Source: Euborellia annulipes (taxonomy: Eukaryota > Arthropoda > Insecta > Dermaptera > Anisolabididae). Taken from it: DNA of 64,000 nucleotides. This document shows, piece after piece, positions 44,929-52,917 of this stretch. The position numbers and the translations under genes were made by a program. The stretch's first letter is position 1. Each line of letters starts with the position of its first letter. Location: positions 124,001 to 188,000 of the forward strand of contig JAKCPI010005211.1 in NCBI GenBank assembly GCA_023213315.1, read 5' to 3'. The notes below the pieces were generated by a model. That model did no database searches and had not been told where the DNA came from. It saw only the letters and a list, made by a program, of their open reading frames with translations.

Positions 44929-46599
44929 TGATAAGAGGTGTTCGATTATGGGAAAAATAATCGATTATCAAAAAAAATCGATTATACCTTTTTTTTTTCT
45001 GGTAAAATTTCCATTTTTTATTAAGAAAATAATAGATTAATCGATTATTTTGCCCAGCTCTAATAATGATATGGACTTATGTAACAAAATGAGGGGATAT
45101 CATGACTTATCTTTATATATATATACTAGACGCAAGCCCCGCCTTCGGCGGGGCTCCCAAGGGGGCTGCGCCCCCTGGACCCCCCTTGCTCGCCTTCATT
45201 GAAAATTGTGGATTTCTATAAAACATATACATATATACATACCGGTACATACAAACATTTTTCCCTTTCCATTTTTATATATAGAGATTATTTTAACGGT
45301 TAATTATTCATGAACTTAAGATTTTTTGTGAATCATATCCTTTCCGGTACTCTCCCGGTACACAGACAAAAAATTTACGCCTATATTTTAGAATTCAAAA
45401 TGTAAATAAATTTTAAAAAATCGTAAACATGGGTAAATATTTATATTTTGTTACCATGGCAACCATTTCTCCTAATTTTTACTTTCTCTTACCTATGTAT
45501 ATATGTAATATATATATAGAGAGAAAGTATTGGATTCATGTCAAAAATTCGATGTCGAGATTTTGATGGATCTTCACGTTTTGAGGTCCCCTGAATCCAA
45601 AAAAGTGGTTTTCGCGACATGGTCTGTCTGTGTGTGGGTGTGTGGGTGGGTGTGTGGGTGTGTGGGTGTGTGTGTGTGTGTTCAATTTTAAGCATGAAGG
45701 AATTGAGCTATGAGGTTGAAATTTTATATTTAAGTTAAACACCCCCGGGACCGGAAAAATAAGCTTTTAATCAAAATCGGCCAAAGAATACTAGTACTTT
45801 ACTGATGTACTTTTTCAGTTTTTTTCGATTTTCTCAAAATTTGCTCCAACGATTTTTTTTAAAATTCAAAAATCAATTATTTTTTAGATGCTCTTTAAAA
45901 TGTATATTCTCATTTTGCGATTGAAATCTTCTGAAGACCACTTTACTCTTGTATTTCATAGGGAAGGATAGGAGAAATGGTTGCCATGGTAACAAAATAT
46001 AAATATTTTCCCATACTTATAAATTTTACATCTTGAATTCAATTGTACCCTACTGTCGGAAACTAAATACATGTCGACACGAAAAATCTGGTGTGACAGC
46101 ACAGTGCACAACTTTCGATTACCGAAGGTAAGAGAAAGTTGTGTGCTGTGCGCCAGTCACACCAGATTTTTTATTTTTTTCTTATTTTAACGGTTAATTA
46201 CTCATTAACTTATTGTTATTTGTGAAACAAAACCTGTCCGGGAGTCTCACAAACATACACAGAAAATTTCATCATAATTGGTTCAGTCGTTTAGGAGGAG
46301 TTCAGTCACATACAGTCGTACAGAAGAATTTTATATATAAAGATATTATAAATTTAAATATTTTTTTCTCACTATTATATATATTTTTTTATTTTTAGGT
46401 CGGCGTAAATGTTCCCATTCCAGTGCCTCTTCCAATGTTTTCATTTACTGGTTCACGAGCTTCATTCCTTGGCGATAGTCACTTTTATGGCAAACAAGGC
46501 ATTAATTTCTATACACAAACGAAAACTGTCACTCAACTCTGGCGTGAGACAGATGTTGCTCACACTAAGGCCGCTGTCAGTATGCCAGTAATGCAGTAA
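35427..46599 (+). CDS. ALDH6A1: Methylmalonate-semialdehyde dehydrogenase (acylating), mitochondrial; complete 7-exon gene
   Basis: CoA- and NAD-dependent aldehyde dehydrogenase of the mitochondrial matrix. In this family it converts methylmalonate semialdehyde to propionyl-CoA (valine, thymine breakdown) and malonate semialdehyde to acetyl-CoA. Exons join at 35427-35462, 36229-36589, 39353-39507, 39574-39786, 42165-42593, 43871-44050 and 46399-46599. All introns are GT-AG, the frame is unbroken, and the product is 524 residues (human enzyme about 535). Visible motifs: an Arg/Ser/Thr-rich presequence (about 1-32), [13 protein letters not shown], the substrate/NAD segment [33 protein letters not shown], catalytic Cys307 in [36 protein letters not shown] and [28 protein letters not shown] stands where ordinary ALDHs have a catalytic Glu, as is normal for this acylating family. 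Introns 2, 4, 5 and 6 are 1.9-2.8 kb and packed with MITEs. Convergent with EARS2. Confidence 0.97.
36229..36589 (+). CDS. ALDH6A1: ALDH6A1 exon 2 (residues 13-133 part)
   Basis: The acceptor is TTTTTAG and the donor is GTGAGT. It encodes the rest of the presequence ([14 protein letters not shown]), then [22 protein letters not shown] and the [17 protein letters not shown] signature. It ends after the first base of a Gln codon, which exon 3 completes. Confidence 0.97.
36590..36830. other. ALDH6A1 intron 2, 5' part
   Basis: AT-rich and unremarkable up to the family A fragment. Confidence 0.4.
36831..36975 (-). mobile_element. Family A hairpin end in ALDH6A1 intron 2
   Basis: AAAATCTGGTGTGAC ... 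GTCGCACCGGATTTTTT hairpin followed by ACACATATTTAGTT and GATGTAAAATTTTT, i.e. the 3' end in reverse orientation. Confidence 0.75.
36976..38523. other. ALDH6A1 intron 2, middle part
   Basis: Repeated GGCTTTCGGTGGGC / AGCTTTCGGCGGGCTAAAGC motifs at 37085-37225, and a SINE-4-like head at 37626-37700 (CTAGCACAGTGGTAGGATAC). The rest is AT-rich. Confidence 0.4.
38524..38880 (+). mobile_element. Family A, 3' half, in ALDH6A1 intron 2
   Basis: TACTGATGTACTTTTTCAGT, GATGCTCTTTAAAATGTAT and a terminal hairpin with an altered loop (ACCAAGGGTACCAAGGGTAA). Confidence 0.75.
38885..39058 (-). mobile_element. SINE-3 copy (tRNA-like head)
   Basis: Minus strand: GTGACCAGTGGCTCAGAGAG and CGGGCTCGCTTCCCGTCCC as A and B boxes, then a body with ATTTCATTTGAATTGAC. 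Related to 26427-26575. Confidence 0.5.
39149..39303. mobile_element. Hairpin MITE in ALDH6A1 intron 2, 50 bases before exon 3
   Basis: Arms of about 65 bases, GAGGGCGATAAGGAGAATAA and its mirror, near perfect, with the loop centred on GGCTCCTATAGGAGCC. No clear target duplication. It lies just upstream of the exon 3 polypyrimidine tract. Confidence 0.75.
39353..39507 (+). CDS. ALDH6A1: ALDH6A1 exon 3 (residues 133-184)
   Basis: The acceptor TTTCTTGCAG follows a long T tract and the donor is GTAAGT. It encodes [18 protein letters not shown] and [21 protein letters not shown], the Rossmann-fold entry of the NAD site. It ends in phase 0. Confidence 0.97.
39574..39786 (+). CDS. ALDH6A1: ALDH6A1 exon 4 (residues 185-255)
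   Basis: A 66-base intron precedes it. The acceptor is TTTATAG and the donor is GTATGT. It encodes [32 protein letters not shown] and [19 protein letters not shown], covering the cofactor-binding loop typical of the family. It is phase 0 at both ends. Confidence 0.97.
39787..40073. other. ALDH6A1 intron 4, 5' part
   Basis: AT-rich. CAGGGCCGCATATGGGACCA with ATCTTCAGGGCAAGG near 39927 resembles other Penelope-type repeat ends. Confidence 0.35.
40074..40421. repeat. Palindromic Penelope-like element in ALDH6A1 intron 4
   Basis: Arms of about 115 bases (TGGAGGATTGGAGATATCAG ...) are inverted. Each carries the motif CTGAAGATGGCCAAATAAAT followed by TCAGGCCGAAACGTC in opposite orientation. A diverged version at 57343-58867 has the same arms. 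Confidence 0.75.
40422..40995. other. ALDH6A1 intron 4, middle part
   Basis: Penelope-type remnant GAATGAGTGGCCGAA at 40485 and a short palindrome GGATGTGTTTAATAATTATT near 40688. 40750-40830 is CCGAAACCG-rich. Confidence 0.35.
40996..41180 (+). mobile_element. Family A fragment in ALDH6A1 intron 4
   Basis: GAAATGGTTGCCATGGTGTC to AAAATCTGGTGTGACAAGTA, ending before the second hairpin arm. Confidence 0.7.
41318..41372. repeat. (TA)n microsatellite
   Basis: About 25 TA units, adjoining the TA target of the next MITE. Another TA tract is at 44887-44922. Confidence 0.9.
41373..41550. mobile_element. Mariner-like MITE, CTATCCCTCA end, TA TSD
   Basis: The ends CTATCCCTCAATAATGTATC and its diverged mirror ACACGTGTTAGGGGATAG are flanked by TA. 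Inner arms GACAGTGAAGCTTATGAATT are also mirrored. 178 bp. Confidence 0.7.
41613..41865. repeat. Penelope-like inverted repeat in ALDH6A1 intron 4
   Basis: Short arms GTGGTGAGGAGATTTAAGG and CCTTGAATCTCCTCACCAC enclose, on the minus strand, TCCTGATAAAGCCGGAATAT followed by CGGCCGAAACGTCGCC. Confidence 0.55.
42165..42593 (+). CDS. ALDH6A1: ALDH6A1 exon 5 (residues 256-398, catalytic Cys)
   Basis: The acceptor lies behind a T-run and the donor is GTATTG. It encodes [39 protein letters not shown], the catalytic [10 protein letters not shown] (Cys307), [10 protein letters not shown] and [17 protein letters not shown]. It is the largest exon, 143 whole codons. Confidence 0.98.
42594..42906. other. 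ALDH6A1 intron 5, 5' part
   Basis: AT-rich. No feature beyond a reading frame extension of exon 5. Confidence 0.35.
42907..43275. repeat. Palindromic Penelope-like element in ALDH6A1 intron 5
   Basis: Arms around a centre near 43045 (GTATGCTTACAGTCATTCAA / TTGAATGACTGGAAGCATAC). The right arm alone carries ACTGATGATGGCATTAGCAG then AATAAAGCCGAAACGTCTC. The left arm has lost that segment. Confidence 0.7.
43276..43870. other. ALDH6A1 intron 5, 3' part
   Basis: An 87-codon minus-strand frame (43341-43604) has no recognised domain. Otherwise AT-rich. Confidence 0.3.
43871..44050 (+). CDS. ALDH6A1: ALDH6A1 exon 6 (residues 399-458)
   Basis: The acceptor is TTTCTAG and the donor is GTAATA. It encodes [37 protein letters not shown] and [18 protein letters not shown]. 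The EEIFGP motif carries the Glu conserved across ALDHs that contacts the nicotinamide ribose. Confidence 0.98.
44157..44725 (+). mobile_element. Family A variant in ALDH6A1 intron 6
   Basis: A clear 5' palindrome ACTTTCTCTTACC ... AGAGAGAAAGTA and the alternative 3' module CATTTTCCGGCTATTCCTTC. The terminal hairpin is reduced. Confidence 0.8.
44726..45410. other. ALDH6A1 intron 6, with GC-rich transposon end
   Basis: 45125-45200 holds CCCGCCTTCGGCGGGGCTCC and GGGGGCTGCGCCCCCTGG, also found reversed at 52372-52440. 45290-45365 (TTTTAACGGTTAATTATTCA) repeats at 46186, on the far side of a family A copy. Confidence 0.5.
45411..45478 (-). mobile_element. Family A fragment
   Basis: GTTACCATGGCAACCATTTC in reverse orientation, directly abutting the full-length copy that follows. 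Confidence 0.65.
45481..46172 (+). mobile_element. Family A, full-length reference copy (692 bp)
   Basis: Order: 5' palindrome ACTTTCTCTTACC ... ATAGAGAGAAAGTA; GATGTCGAGATTTTGATGGA; TCCCCTGAATCCAAAAAAGT; a GTGTGTGG microsatellite (45626-45690); AATACTAGTACTTTACTGA; GGTTGCCATGGTAACAAAAT; GAAACTAAATACATGTCGAC; and a 3' hairpin with arms of about 45 bases ending GTCACACCAGATTTTTT. No coding. Lies in ALDH6A1 intron 6. Confidence 0.9.
46186..46345 (+). mobile_element. Transposon 3'-end-like segment
   Basis: CATAATTGGTTCAGTCGTTT ... TTTTATATATAAAGATAT resembles the ends common to many arthropod Helitrons or LINEs. Class not determined. Confidence 0.4.
46399..46599 (+). CDS. ALDH6A1: ALDH6A1 exon 7 (residues 459-524, stop)
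   Basis: The acceptor is TATTTTTAG. It encodes [39 protein letters not shown] and a C-terminus ending PVMQ, then TAA at 46597-46599. This is the typical end of the family. Confidence 0.98.
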   Translation, partial: VGVNVPIPVPLPMFSFTGSRASFLGDSHFYGKQGINFYTQTKTVTQLWRETDVAHTKAAVSMPVMQ

Positions 46600-46882
46600 T
46601 ATTAAAATGAAACTATTTTCAACCCAGGGCTTCCATAATTCTTCAAGACTGAAAGTTTAATTGTCATGTACAAAAGAAAATTTAAAGATCCATAAATTTA
46701 TACATGTATATAGGCATATATTTTCTCATATATGTACAAAGAATTGGCTATAAGCACATTGGTAGGTACTAATAATATACTTATACTTTTGTTGAACATA
46801 CTTTTTTAATATTATCCTAGTACTCGCTCTTTGACATGAATTGTTCCTTTCTGATACATTTTCGATTGCTCCCATCTTTATA

Positions 46883-46888
46883 AATAAA
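46883..46888 (+). terminator. Likely polyadenylation signal of ALDH6A1
   Basis: An AATAAA hexamer lies about 285 bases after the ALDH6A1 stop, in unique-looking sequence before the first downstream repeat. This is the usual metazoan position. The hexamer is common in AT-rich DNA, so support is modest. Confidence 0.45.
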
Positions 46889-47035
46889 TAATATATTTAC
46901 TATCTTCTTTGAGACTCGGGTCTTGAGGGTCTGGGCAAAGAAACGTAAATACAAATTTTCAAATTACATAAAAGTGAATATTTATTTAAATACGTTTTGA
47001 ATCTAATAGTTCAAGGCAATTTCCCCCTTGACACT

Positions 47036-47520
47036 CTTCTTCTTCTATCTTCGCATTAATCCCGCGGTGCGGGGTCGGCGGGAAAGGGTTCTGTGGAATG
47101 GGTTATTTACGACCAGAAGAAATAGAACAGGCCGGCCCGTCGCACGGTCTGACGCCTGTTGAAAATATAGAAGGAAGGGACAGACATGTAAAGAACAGAA
47201 GGACTGTCAGTCCCAGCTTGAGTAGCTCGTGGTCGCCATCCACGTACCCCAGGGGCGTTTATAGAAATTTTTTTCGGGGGGGGGGGGCCCAAACTGAAAA
47301 TTTTTCTGCGGGGCAATTTTTTTTCACACGAATTTTTTTGCGGAACATTTTTTCCTTTGCGGAACCAAAGTTTTCCATCCTGCGGAAAAATTTGTTGCAC
47401 TGATGTCTGTATATCCCTATATATGTATATGTGTTTGGGAAATTTCGGGGGGGGGGGCCCTCGCCCCCCCCCCTTATATACGCCCCTGACGTACCCACAA
47501 GACGTGGGCTCCTGAGCAAA
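47036..47520 (+). mobile_element. Retroposon (GGGGTCGG family) with 17-bp TSD, split by a hAT MITE
   Basis: The duplication ATTTCCCCCTTGACACT (47019-47035 and 47521-47537, perfect 17 bp) encloses about 238 bp of element plus a nested hAT MITE. It contains CGCGGTGCGGGGTCGG, CAGGCCGGCCCGTCG and GTAGCTCGTGGTCGCCATCC and ends in AAA. A relative is at 63291-63490. No tRNA head is seen. Confidence 0.75.
47250..47488 (+). mobile_element. hAT-type MITE, CAGGGGCG ends, 8-bp TSD ACGTACCC
   Basis: CAGGGGCGTTTATAG and TATATACGCCCCTG are inverted ends. Perfect duplication ACGTACCC at 47242-47249 and 47489-47496. G/C runs sit inside both ends. Same family as 55391-55636. Confidence 0.9.
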
Positions 47521-47537
47521 ATTTCCCCCTTGACACT

Positions 47538-48402
47538 AAATTCTCTAATTACTAATCGGTTATTTTCGTAGCTGTTTACTGCTTTTAGATTATGATTTAA
47601 TCGGTTTCCTAATAAATTTATATACTATTGGTTATTTAATTTGAAAATAATAACTAGTCCGAAAATTTTATGTGCTTAGGGACAAATATAAACAATGTGC
47701 AAATAGCCATTCATTTTCTATATAACTTTTAGAATGTAAATATATATACTAAACACATTTACTGTTTATCTTATATTTCATTTTATATCTGTATTTTATT
47801 ATAAATTGTACACTCGAAAAATAATTTTAATTTTATAGCGAATTACGATAAACTTTTATGTTAAATCTTATTTTGTCTAAATTGTTAAATTATTTCATTT
47901 AAATAAAAAAATTATTGCAAATCTTTTTCCTTATTCACTTTATTAATAATTTTTATACAGTGGTGCAAGTGGTGGACGGGGGTTTAGAACAGTGCCGTAA
48001 CAAGGGTATGAAACGCCTGTGGCAAGTGTCTAACTTGCGATCCCCCCCCCCCCCCCCTGCCCCCATAATCGCTGTTTCCTAACCTTTTTTTGGCCAAGTT
48101 CGGCATTAATGATATATCATTAATCTGTGATAATATCCTGCTCATTTGCTCCTCCAGATTCGTTCTCCAACTCCAGCCAGCGTAATTGGTTAAAATTGTG
48201 GCCTTCATGCCAACATAAATAAAAAAAAAAGTTATTTAAAAATTTGTCAAAACTCTCTAAACATCAAGGTTCCTAAACATAGGGTTTCCAAAATTTATTT
48301 ATTTATTTATTTATATTTCACACCTTTATCCCGTTATAATGACAGATAAATGAAATTATAAGTTAGCATTAAAAATTAAAGAAAGTAAATTGATAATATG
48401 AT
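47538..48402. other. Intergenic AT-rich sequence
   Basis: A C-run near 48040 with flanks typical of a G-run MITE. No gene. Confidence 0.35.
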
Positions 48403-49752
48403 TTAAAAAAAAAAGTGCAGGAGGTGGATTTGAACTCGCGAAGTTTGGTTACATGGGAATGGAAAAAAAAATAGATTTTTTGAGGACATATTAGCCACTT
48501 GAGCCACACTTTAGTTATTTGTAATAAGAAAATATAAGCCATATAAGAAACATGAATTAAAAGAAGTATTAAAAAAATTTTAATATTCCACATATGATAT
48601 ATCATTTTTCTTTACTTTTTATGCAGATTAATAATTTATAATCAAAATATAAATAGTTTGCATAGTTTTCAAATAAATCAATGAGCAAACGTCAGATTGT
48701 TTTTGCCTTGATGTAATTAAACTAAAAACTCTATCTTACATATGATACATGTCATTAATTCTTGAATTCTCCCTGATTTCAGAGAACTAAAGCCCTTTTA
48801 ATTATATGATCTAATTTGGAAGTTATTGGCGATCAAAGTTACGCTTATTATCGACCTTAATGACATCAAGAACACTCAATTCTATATTATCGAAAAAGCT
48901 TATTTAGCATTGTCTGATGAAAACCAAATTTTTACCAGAGATTTATAATTAAAAAATGAGTTTTTTTCTAAAGTTTCATTGAGATTGGTAAAGAAATAAA
49001 TAAAATATTCACTATTTTGTAAATTAAGTTTTAGAATTTGGGATCTCAGTAGCAAGCCTAGACCCGGTTCACAGAGCGCTCTCTTTACGCATCCGGGATC
49101 CCAAATTCTAAAACTCAATTTATAAAATAGTCAATATTTTATTTATTTCTTTACCAATCTCAATGAAACTTTAGAAAACAACTCATTTTTTAATTATAAA
49201 TCTCTGGTAAAAATTTGGTTTTAATCAGACAATGCTAAATAAGCTTTTTCGATAATATAGAAAATTGAGTGTTGATGTCATGATGTCATTAAGGTCGAAA
49301 ATAGACTTAACTTTGATCGCCAATATCTTCCAAATTAGATCATATAATTAAAAGGGCTTTAGTTCTCTGGAATCAGGGAGAATTCAAGAATTAATGACAT
49401 GTATCATATGTTAGATAGAGTTTTTAGTTTAATTACATCAAGGCAAAAACAATCTGACGTTTGCTCATTGATTTATTTGAAAACTATGCAAACTATTTAT
49501 ATTTTGATTATAAATTATTAATCTGCATAAAAAGTAAAGAAAAATGATATATCATATGTGGAATATTAAAATTTTTTTAATACTTCTTTTATTTCATGTT
49601 TCTTATATGGCTTATATTTTCTTATTTCAAATAAGTAAAGTGTGGCTCAAGTGGCTAATTCGTCCTCAAGCGATCTATATTTTTTTTTTCCATTCCCACG
49701 TAACCAAACTTCGCGAGTTCAAATCCGCCTCATGCACTTTTTTTTTTAATTC
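48403..49752. repeat. 1.35-kb palindrome with arms of about 650 bp
   Basis: The left arm (48403-49046) and right arm (49096-49752) are inverted copies with scattered mismatches. The spacer of about 50 bases contains AGCGCTCT. The outer end of each arm reads outward as a tRNA-like unit (GTGTGGCTCAAGTGGCTAAT, then GAGTTCAAATCC). The mirrored 78- and 89-codon frames at the arm ends cross this tRNA-like part and are probably chance. Confidence 0.85.
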
Positions 49753-50527
49753 CTCATGTGAGGGGGGAGGGGGAGCTGGCATATTAATTTTTAAAATTTT
49801 ATATTCAAAATGAAATTTAATTCCCAAAAAAAATATTTTTCTAAAATCTCGGGGGAGGGGGAGGTAATTACCTTCTTTACTCCCCCTTGTATCCCGCTTT
49901 GATATTTATTATAGGCCTTATTTAGTTTCAGATTTTCAATTCCTTGAAACTTAATTTTTCTTTAGAAAATATAAAATTTTTGAGATGATTACGGAGTTAC
50001 AAATTTTTTTTTTTCAGTATTATAATAGTAATAGGGACTAATAAATCTTTGGAGTAATTGATATATTTATTCTTCATACTTTTTTTTTTAATTTTATTTT
50101 TTAATAATTATTAAAAATATGGTCTTTGTAACAGGATTGAATAGGAGAATAGAATAGTAAAGGAGTGTGTTGGCGCCAAAAAAAAATAACCTCCTCTTTG
50201 TTTTTGATCTCCGGGTAATTGGAAATTTATCATATAAATTATACAAGAAAATCCTAAATATCTATCTGATTTGTGCTGCACTCTTGTGGAAACTTTAAAA
50301 ATTATACTTATAATTCTAAGAGTCTCCACAGGATCGCAGCACTAATCAACCTGAGAAAGATATCCTCTTAATTTATATGTTAGATTTCCAATGATATATA
50401 CCCGGAAATCAAAAACAGAGAAGAGGCTATTTTTTTTTTTGGCGCCAACACACTCCTTTACTATTCTATTCTCCTGTTACAAAGACCATATTTTTAATAC
50501 AAATTTATAAAAAAATAAAATAAAAAA
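49753..50527. other. Intergenic repeats without gene
   Basis: 49760-49910 is a reversed G/C-run MITE fragment (CTCCCCCTTGTATCCCGC end). 50110-50490 holds an imperfect inverted repeat (ATGGTCTTTGTAACAGGA / TCCTGTTACAAAGACCATA) with GGCGCCAA inside each arm. Confidence 0.5.
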
Positions 50528-50712
50528 AATCTGGTGAGATTGGCGCGCAGCACACAACTTGCACTTTCTTACCTTCGGTAATCGAAAGTTGTGTTCTGTG
50601 CTTGACACCCCAGATTTTTCGTGTCGACATATGTTTAGTTTCTGCCGATATATTAGAGTCGAAGATGTAAAATTTATAAGTATGGGAAAATAGTTATATT
50701 TTGTTACCATGA
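50528..50712 (-). mobile_element. Family A, 3' end fragment
   Basis: A terminal hairpin (AAATCTGGTGAGATTGGCGC ... TTGACACCCCAGATTTTT), then GTGTCGACATATGTTTAG and GATGTAAAATTTATAAG. Confidence 0.75.
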
Positions 50713-50825
50713 AAACCAGAGGCGTACCGAGGAAGTTGGGGGCCTGGGGCGGAACTAGAAGAGGGGGCCTTATATTGAATTTTTTTTTCTTGGAGGGGGG
50801 TGGTCATCTTTAAATATCCCTCTCC

Positions 50826-50938
50826 TCCACTTTCATGGTTCAAACCTAGAAAATTTCCAATGAAGATTCTCATTTTTTTTATATAAAAAACAATGAAATA
50901 ATCACATGTAGAAAACGCATGGGTGGCACTTATTACCT
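50826..50938 (-). mobile_element. Mariner MITE fragment (30364 family)
   Basis: CTTTCATGGTTCAAACCTAG and AAAACGCATGGGTGG match the interior and right side of that MITE. The terminal CAGTGAGGG is lost. Confidence 0.55.
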
Positions 50939-50940
50939 TC

Positions 50941-51085
50941 AATACCAAGAGTCGTGGGTTCGTACCCCAGGCAGTCCGATGATTTTATTTAAGGCATTTG
51001 GATACCAAATGGCTTAAATAAGAATGCCTGGACCCCAAATATATATATTATAAAAATAACGGTTATCGTAAAAGTCTTATGATCA
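50941..51085 (+). mobile_element. SINE-1, 5'-truncated copy
   Basis: GTGGGTTCGTACCCCAGGCA, GATACCAAATGGCTTAAATA and CGGTTATCGTAAAAGTCTTA in order. Confidence 0.75.
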
Positions 51086-51691
51086 ATTTAATTAGAAGGA
51101 CCGTCGGCCAAAAAATAAATACTTTTGCGTATTATCCGTCTATTTCTAAATATTTCGACCCCAGTGATATGGAATCATCTTCAGTACAATCAACAGATGT
51201 TTTGCAAATCGTTATTTTCTCTCATCCAATATGACAAAATAGCTGAGAATTCCATGAATGCGATTTTTATAATCAATAAAAATACCCCCCCCCCACCTCT
51301 AAGCGGTTGTGGACAGTGGCGTAACCAGGGGGGGGGGCGGGGGGGGCTCGAGCCCCCCCCCGCCCCAGGCGCATCGAGCCCTTGGCGCTCCCCGAAACCG
51401 ACATAGGCGCCCTACGGCCTCTAAGATATAGCCCAGCGAATGTGATTTTATCATATTCTTTTCATCGATTGTCTTAAAAAATTGATTGTTTTCTTTTAAA
51501 ATTATATTACAACTTGAATTCTACTATTTTAAATGAATTTAATTCCAAAAATAATAAATAACGTATATAGAGGCTTTATAATTAAAAATTTTTTTATTTT
51601 GCAATATATAAGCCTTAATTTGATGTTTTATGGCTGTGGAGATTTACTCAGGATTCGTATAAGCCTTAATATTTAATTTTTTGAAATTCAA

Positions 51692-52030
51692 AATTTTCTT
51701 AAGCATGAAGGAATTGAGCTATGAGACTGAAATGTTATATATATATATTTTTTTTTTTTTTTTTTTTAAACATTCACACTTTTTCCTCATTCACACTCAA
51801 ACTCACACACACATTCACACAGTCTTTTCGGCAACTTAGGCCATTTAAGACTTTTACGATAACCGTTGTAATATAAATTATCTATTGTAGGCTCAGGCAT
51901 TTCTTGAAATGTTATATTTAAGTTAAACACACCCCGGGTGAGTGAAAATAAGCTTTTAATCAAAATCGGCCAAAAAGTACTAGTATTTTACTGATGTAGT
52001 TTTTCAGTTTTTTCGATTTTCTCAAAATGA
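51692..52030 (+). mobile_element. Family A fragment split by SINE-1
   Basis: AAGCATGAAGGAATTGAGCT before the SINE and TTTAAGTTAAACACACCC, AAGTACTAGTATTTTACTGA after it. Confidence 0.7.
51741..51904 (-). mobile_element. SINE-1, reversed copy with 13-bp TSD
   Basis: The T-run, ACATTCACAC repeats, CTTTTCGGCAACTTAGGCCA and CTCAGGCATTTCT are the SINE-1 3' part in reverse. Perfect duplication TGAAATGTTATAT at 51728-51740 and 51905-51917 inside family A. Confidence 0.85.
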
Positions 52031-52757
52031 AAGGGCTTTTACCATTCTTCAGGCCCGCCCTAGCCCGCCCGGAATTTTTTTCAAACCCGCCCATTCTCGC
52101 CCGAGATTTAGTGAATGAATGAACGAATGTCTAGCAATTTTTAAATAAAATTTCATTTGCATGCCCGTCGAAATAAAATACTCTATTTTAAAAAGTTTTT
52201 ATTCTTTGATATTTTCCCGAAAACTGAATAGTTTTTGAAATAATCACAGAAGAAAACGACATTTTTCGTAATAGCAAAGAAAAATCAAAAACAAAATCAT
52301 ACAGGTGTCATTAAAAAACATGTAAATATAAACAAATTCGCTGAGAAAATTACAGGATGCAAGAAATTTGCCCGCCGAAGGCGGGCAATTGCTCGCCGAA
52401 GGCGAGCAAGGGGGTCCAGGGGGCGGAGCCCCCTGGAAAATCGGCGCCCTAGTTGAGCTTCGCCCCCCCCCCCCCCGCCCTCAAAGGCTGGTTACGCCGC
52501 TGGTTGTGGACTCTTAGCTTTAGCATCTCCAATGATCATCAAAATCCGGCCCCGATGGTTTCTAAAATAAAGTCAACATTTTTTGACATTTTTATGAGAA
52601 TTCTTTGATGTGATTGTGTAAAAGGTAATTTTTAAAAAGAAATCAATTTTTAAACAGCAAATTCATTGTCGACCTGTGCAATTAACAAAGCACAAAATAT
52701 ATTTATGCTTCTATTTAAAAAAAAAAAAAGTATTATTATTATAATAAGGATAAGAAT

Positions 52758-52763
52758 TTTATT
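52758..52763 (-). terminator. Possible polyadenylation signal of EARS2
   Basis: AATAAA on the minus strand about 47 bases after the EARS2 stop. It is well placed for a short 3' UTR but lies in very A/T-rich DNA. Confidence 0.35.
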
Positions 52764-52809
52764 TTTAATTTTATAAAAAAACATAAGAAAAAAAAAAAAA
52801 ATATTGATT

Positions 52810-52917
52810 TTACTTAATCAATTTATTTTGCTTTAAAAATGCTTTGGCAATTGATAATCTCGAGAGTGTACAATCTTTTCCTAAAATTTGGATCATTTCA
52901 CCAACACCTGGTCCCTC
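52810..52917 (-). CDS. EARS2: EARS2 exon 9 (residues 495-529, stop)
   Basis: The acceptor is TTTTACAG. It encodes [15 protein letters not shown] and the end LKQNKLIK, then TAA at 52812-52810. This is the normal C-terminus of the family. Confidence 0.94.
   Translation of the reverse strand, partial: EGPGVGEMIQILGKDCTLSRLSIAKAFLKQNKLIK

Larger units (their letters stand above)
51314..52502 (+). mobile_element. hAT-type element, 1.19 kb, 8-bp TSD GTTGTGGA, with nested inserts
   Basis: CAGTGGCGTAACCAG and CTGGTTACGCCGCTG are inverted ends with G/C runs. Perfect duplication GTTGTGGA at 51306-51313 and 52503-52510. Nested inside: a family A copy split by SINE-1 (51692-52030), and the GC-rich motif block at 52372-52440. 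No transposase frame. Confidence 0.85.

Noticed and set aside
45489..45742. Thr/His/Pro-repeat frames, mirrored at 58479-58708
   Set aside because: Produced by the GTGTGTGG microsatellite inside family A. The same frames occur in the other full-length copy because both are the same transposon.
47098..47403. 101- and 97-codon overlapping frames on both strands
   Set aside because: They cross the boundary between a retroposon and a nested hAT MITE, so the reading frame is a product of the insertion.
48369..49813. Mirrored hydrophobic small proteins (78 and 89 codons)
   Set aside because: They lie at the same place in both arms of the palindrome and read through a tRNA-like unit and homopolymers. 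Chance frames in an inverted repeat.
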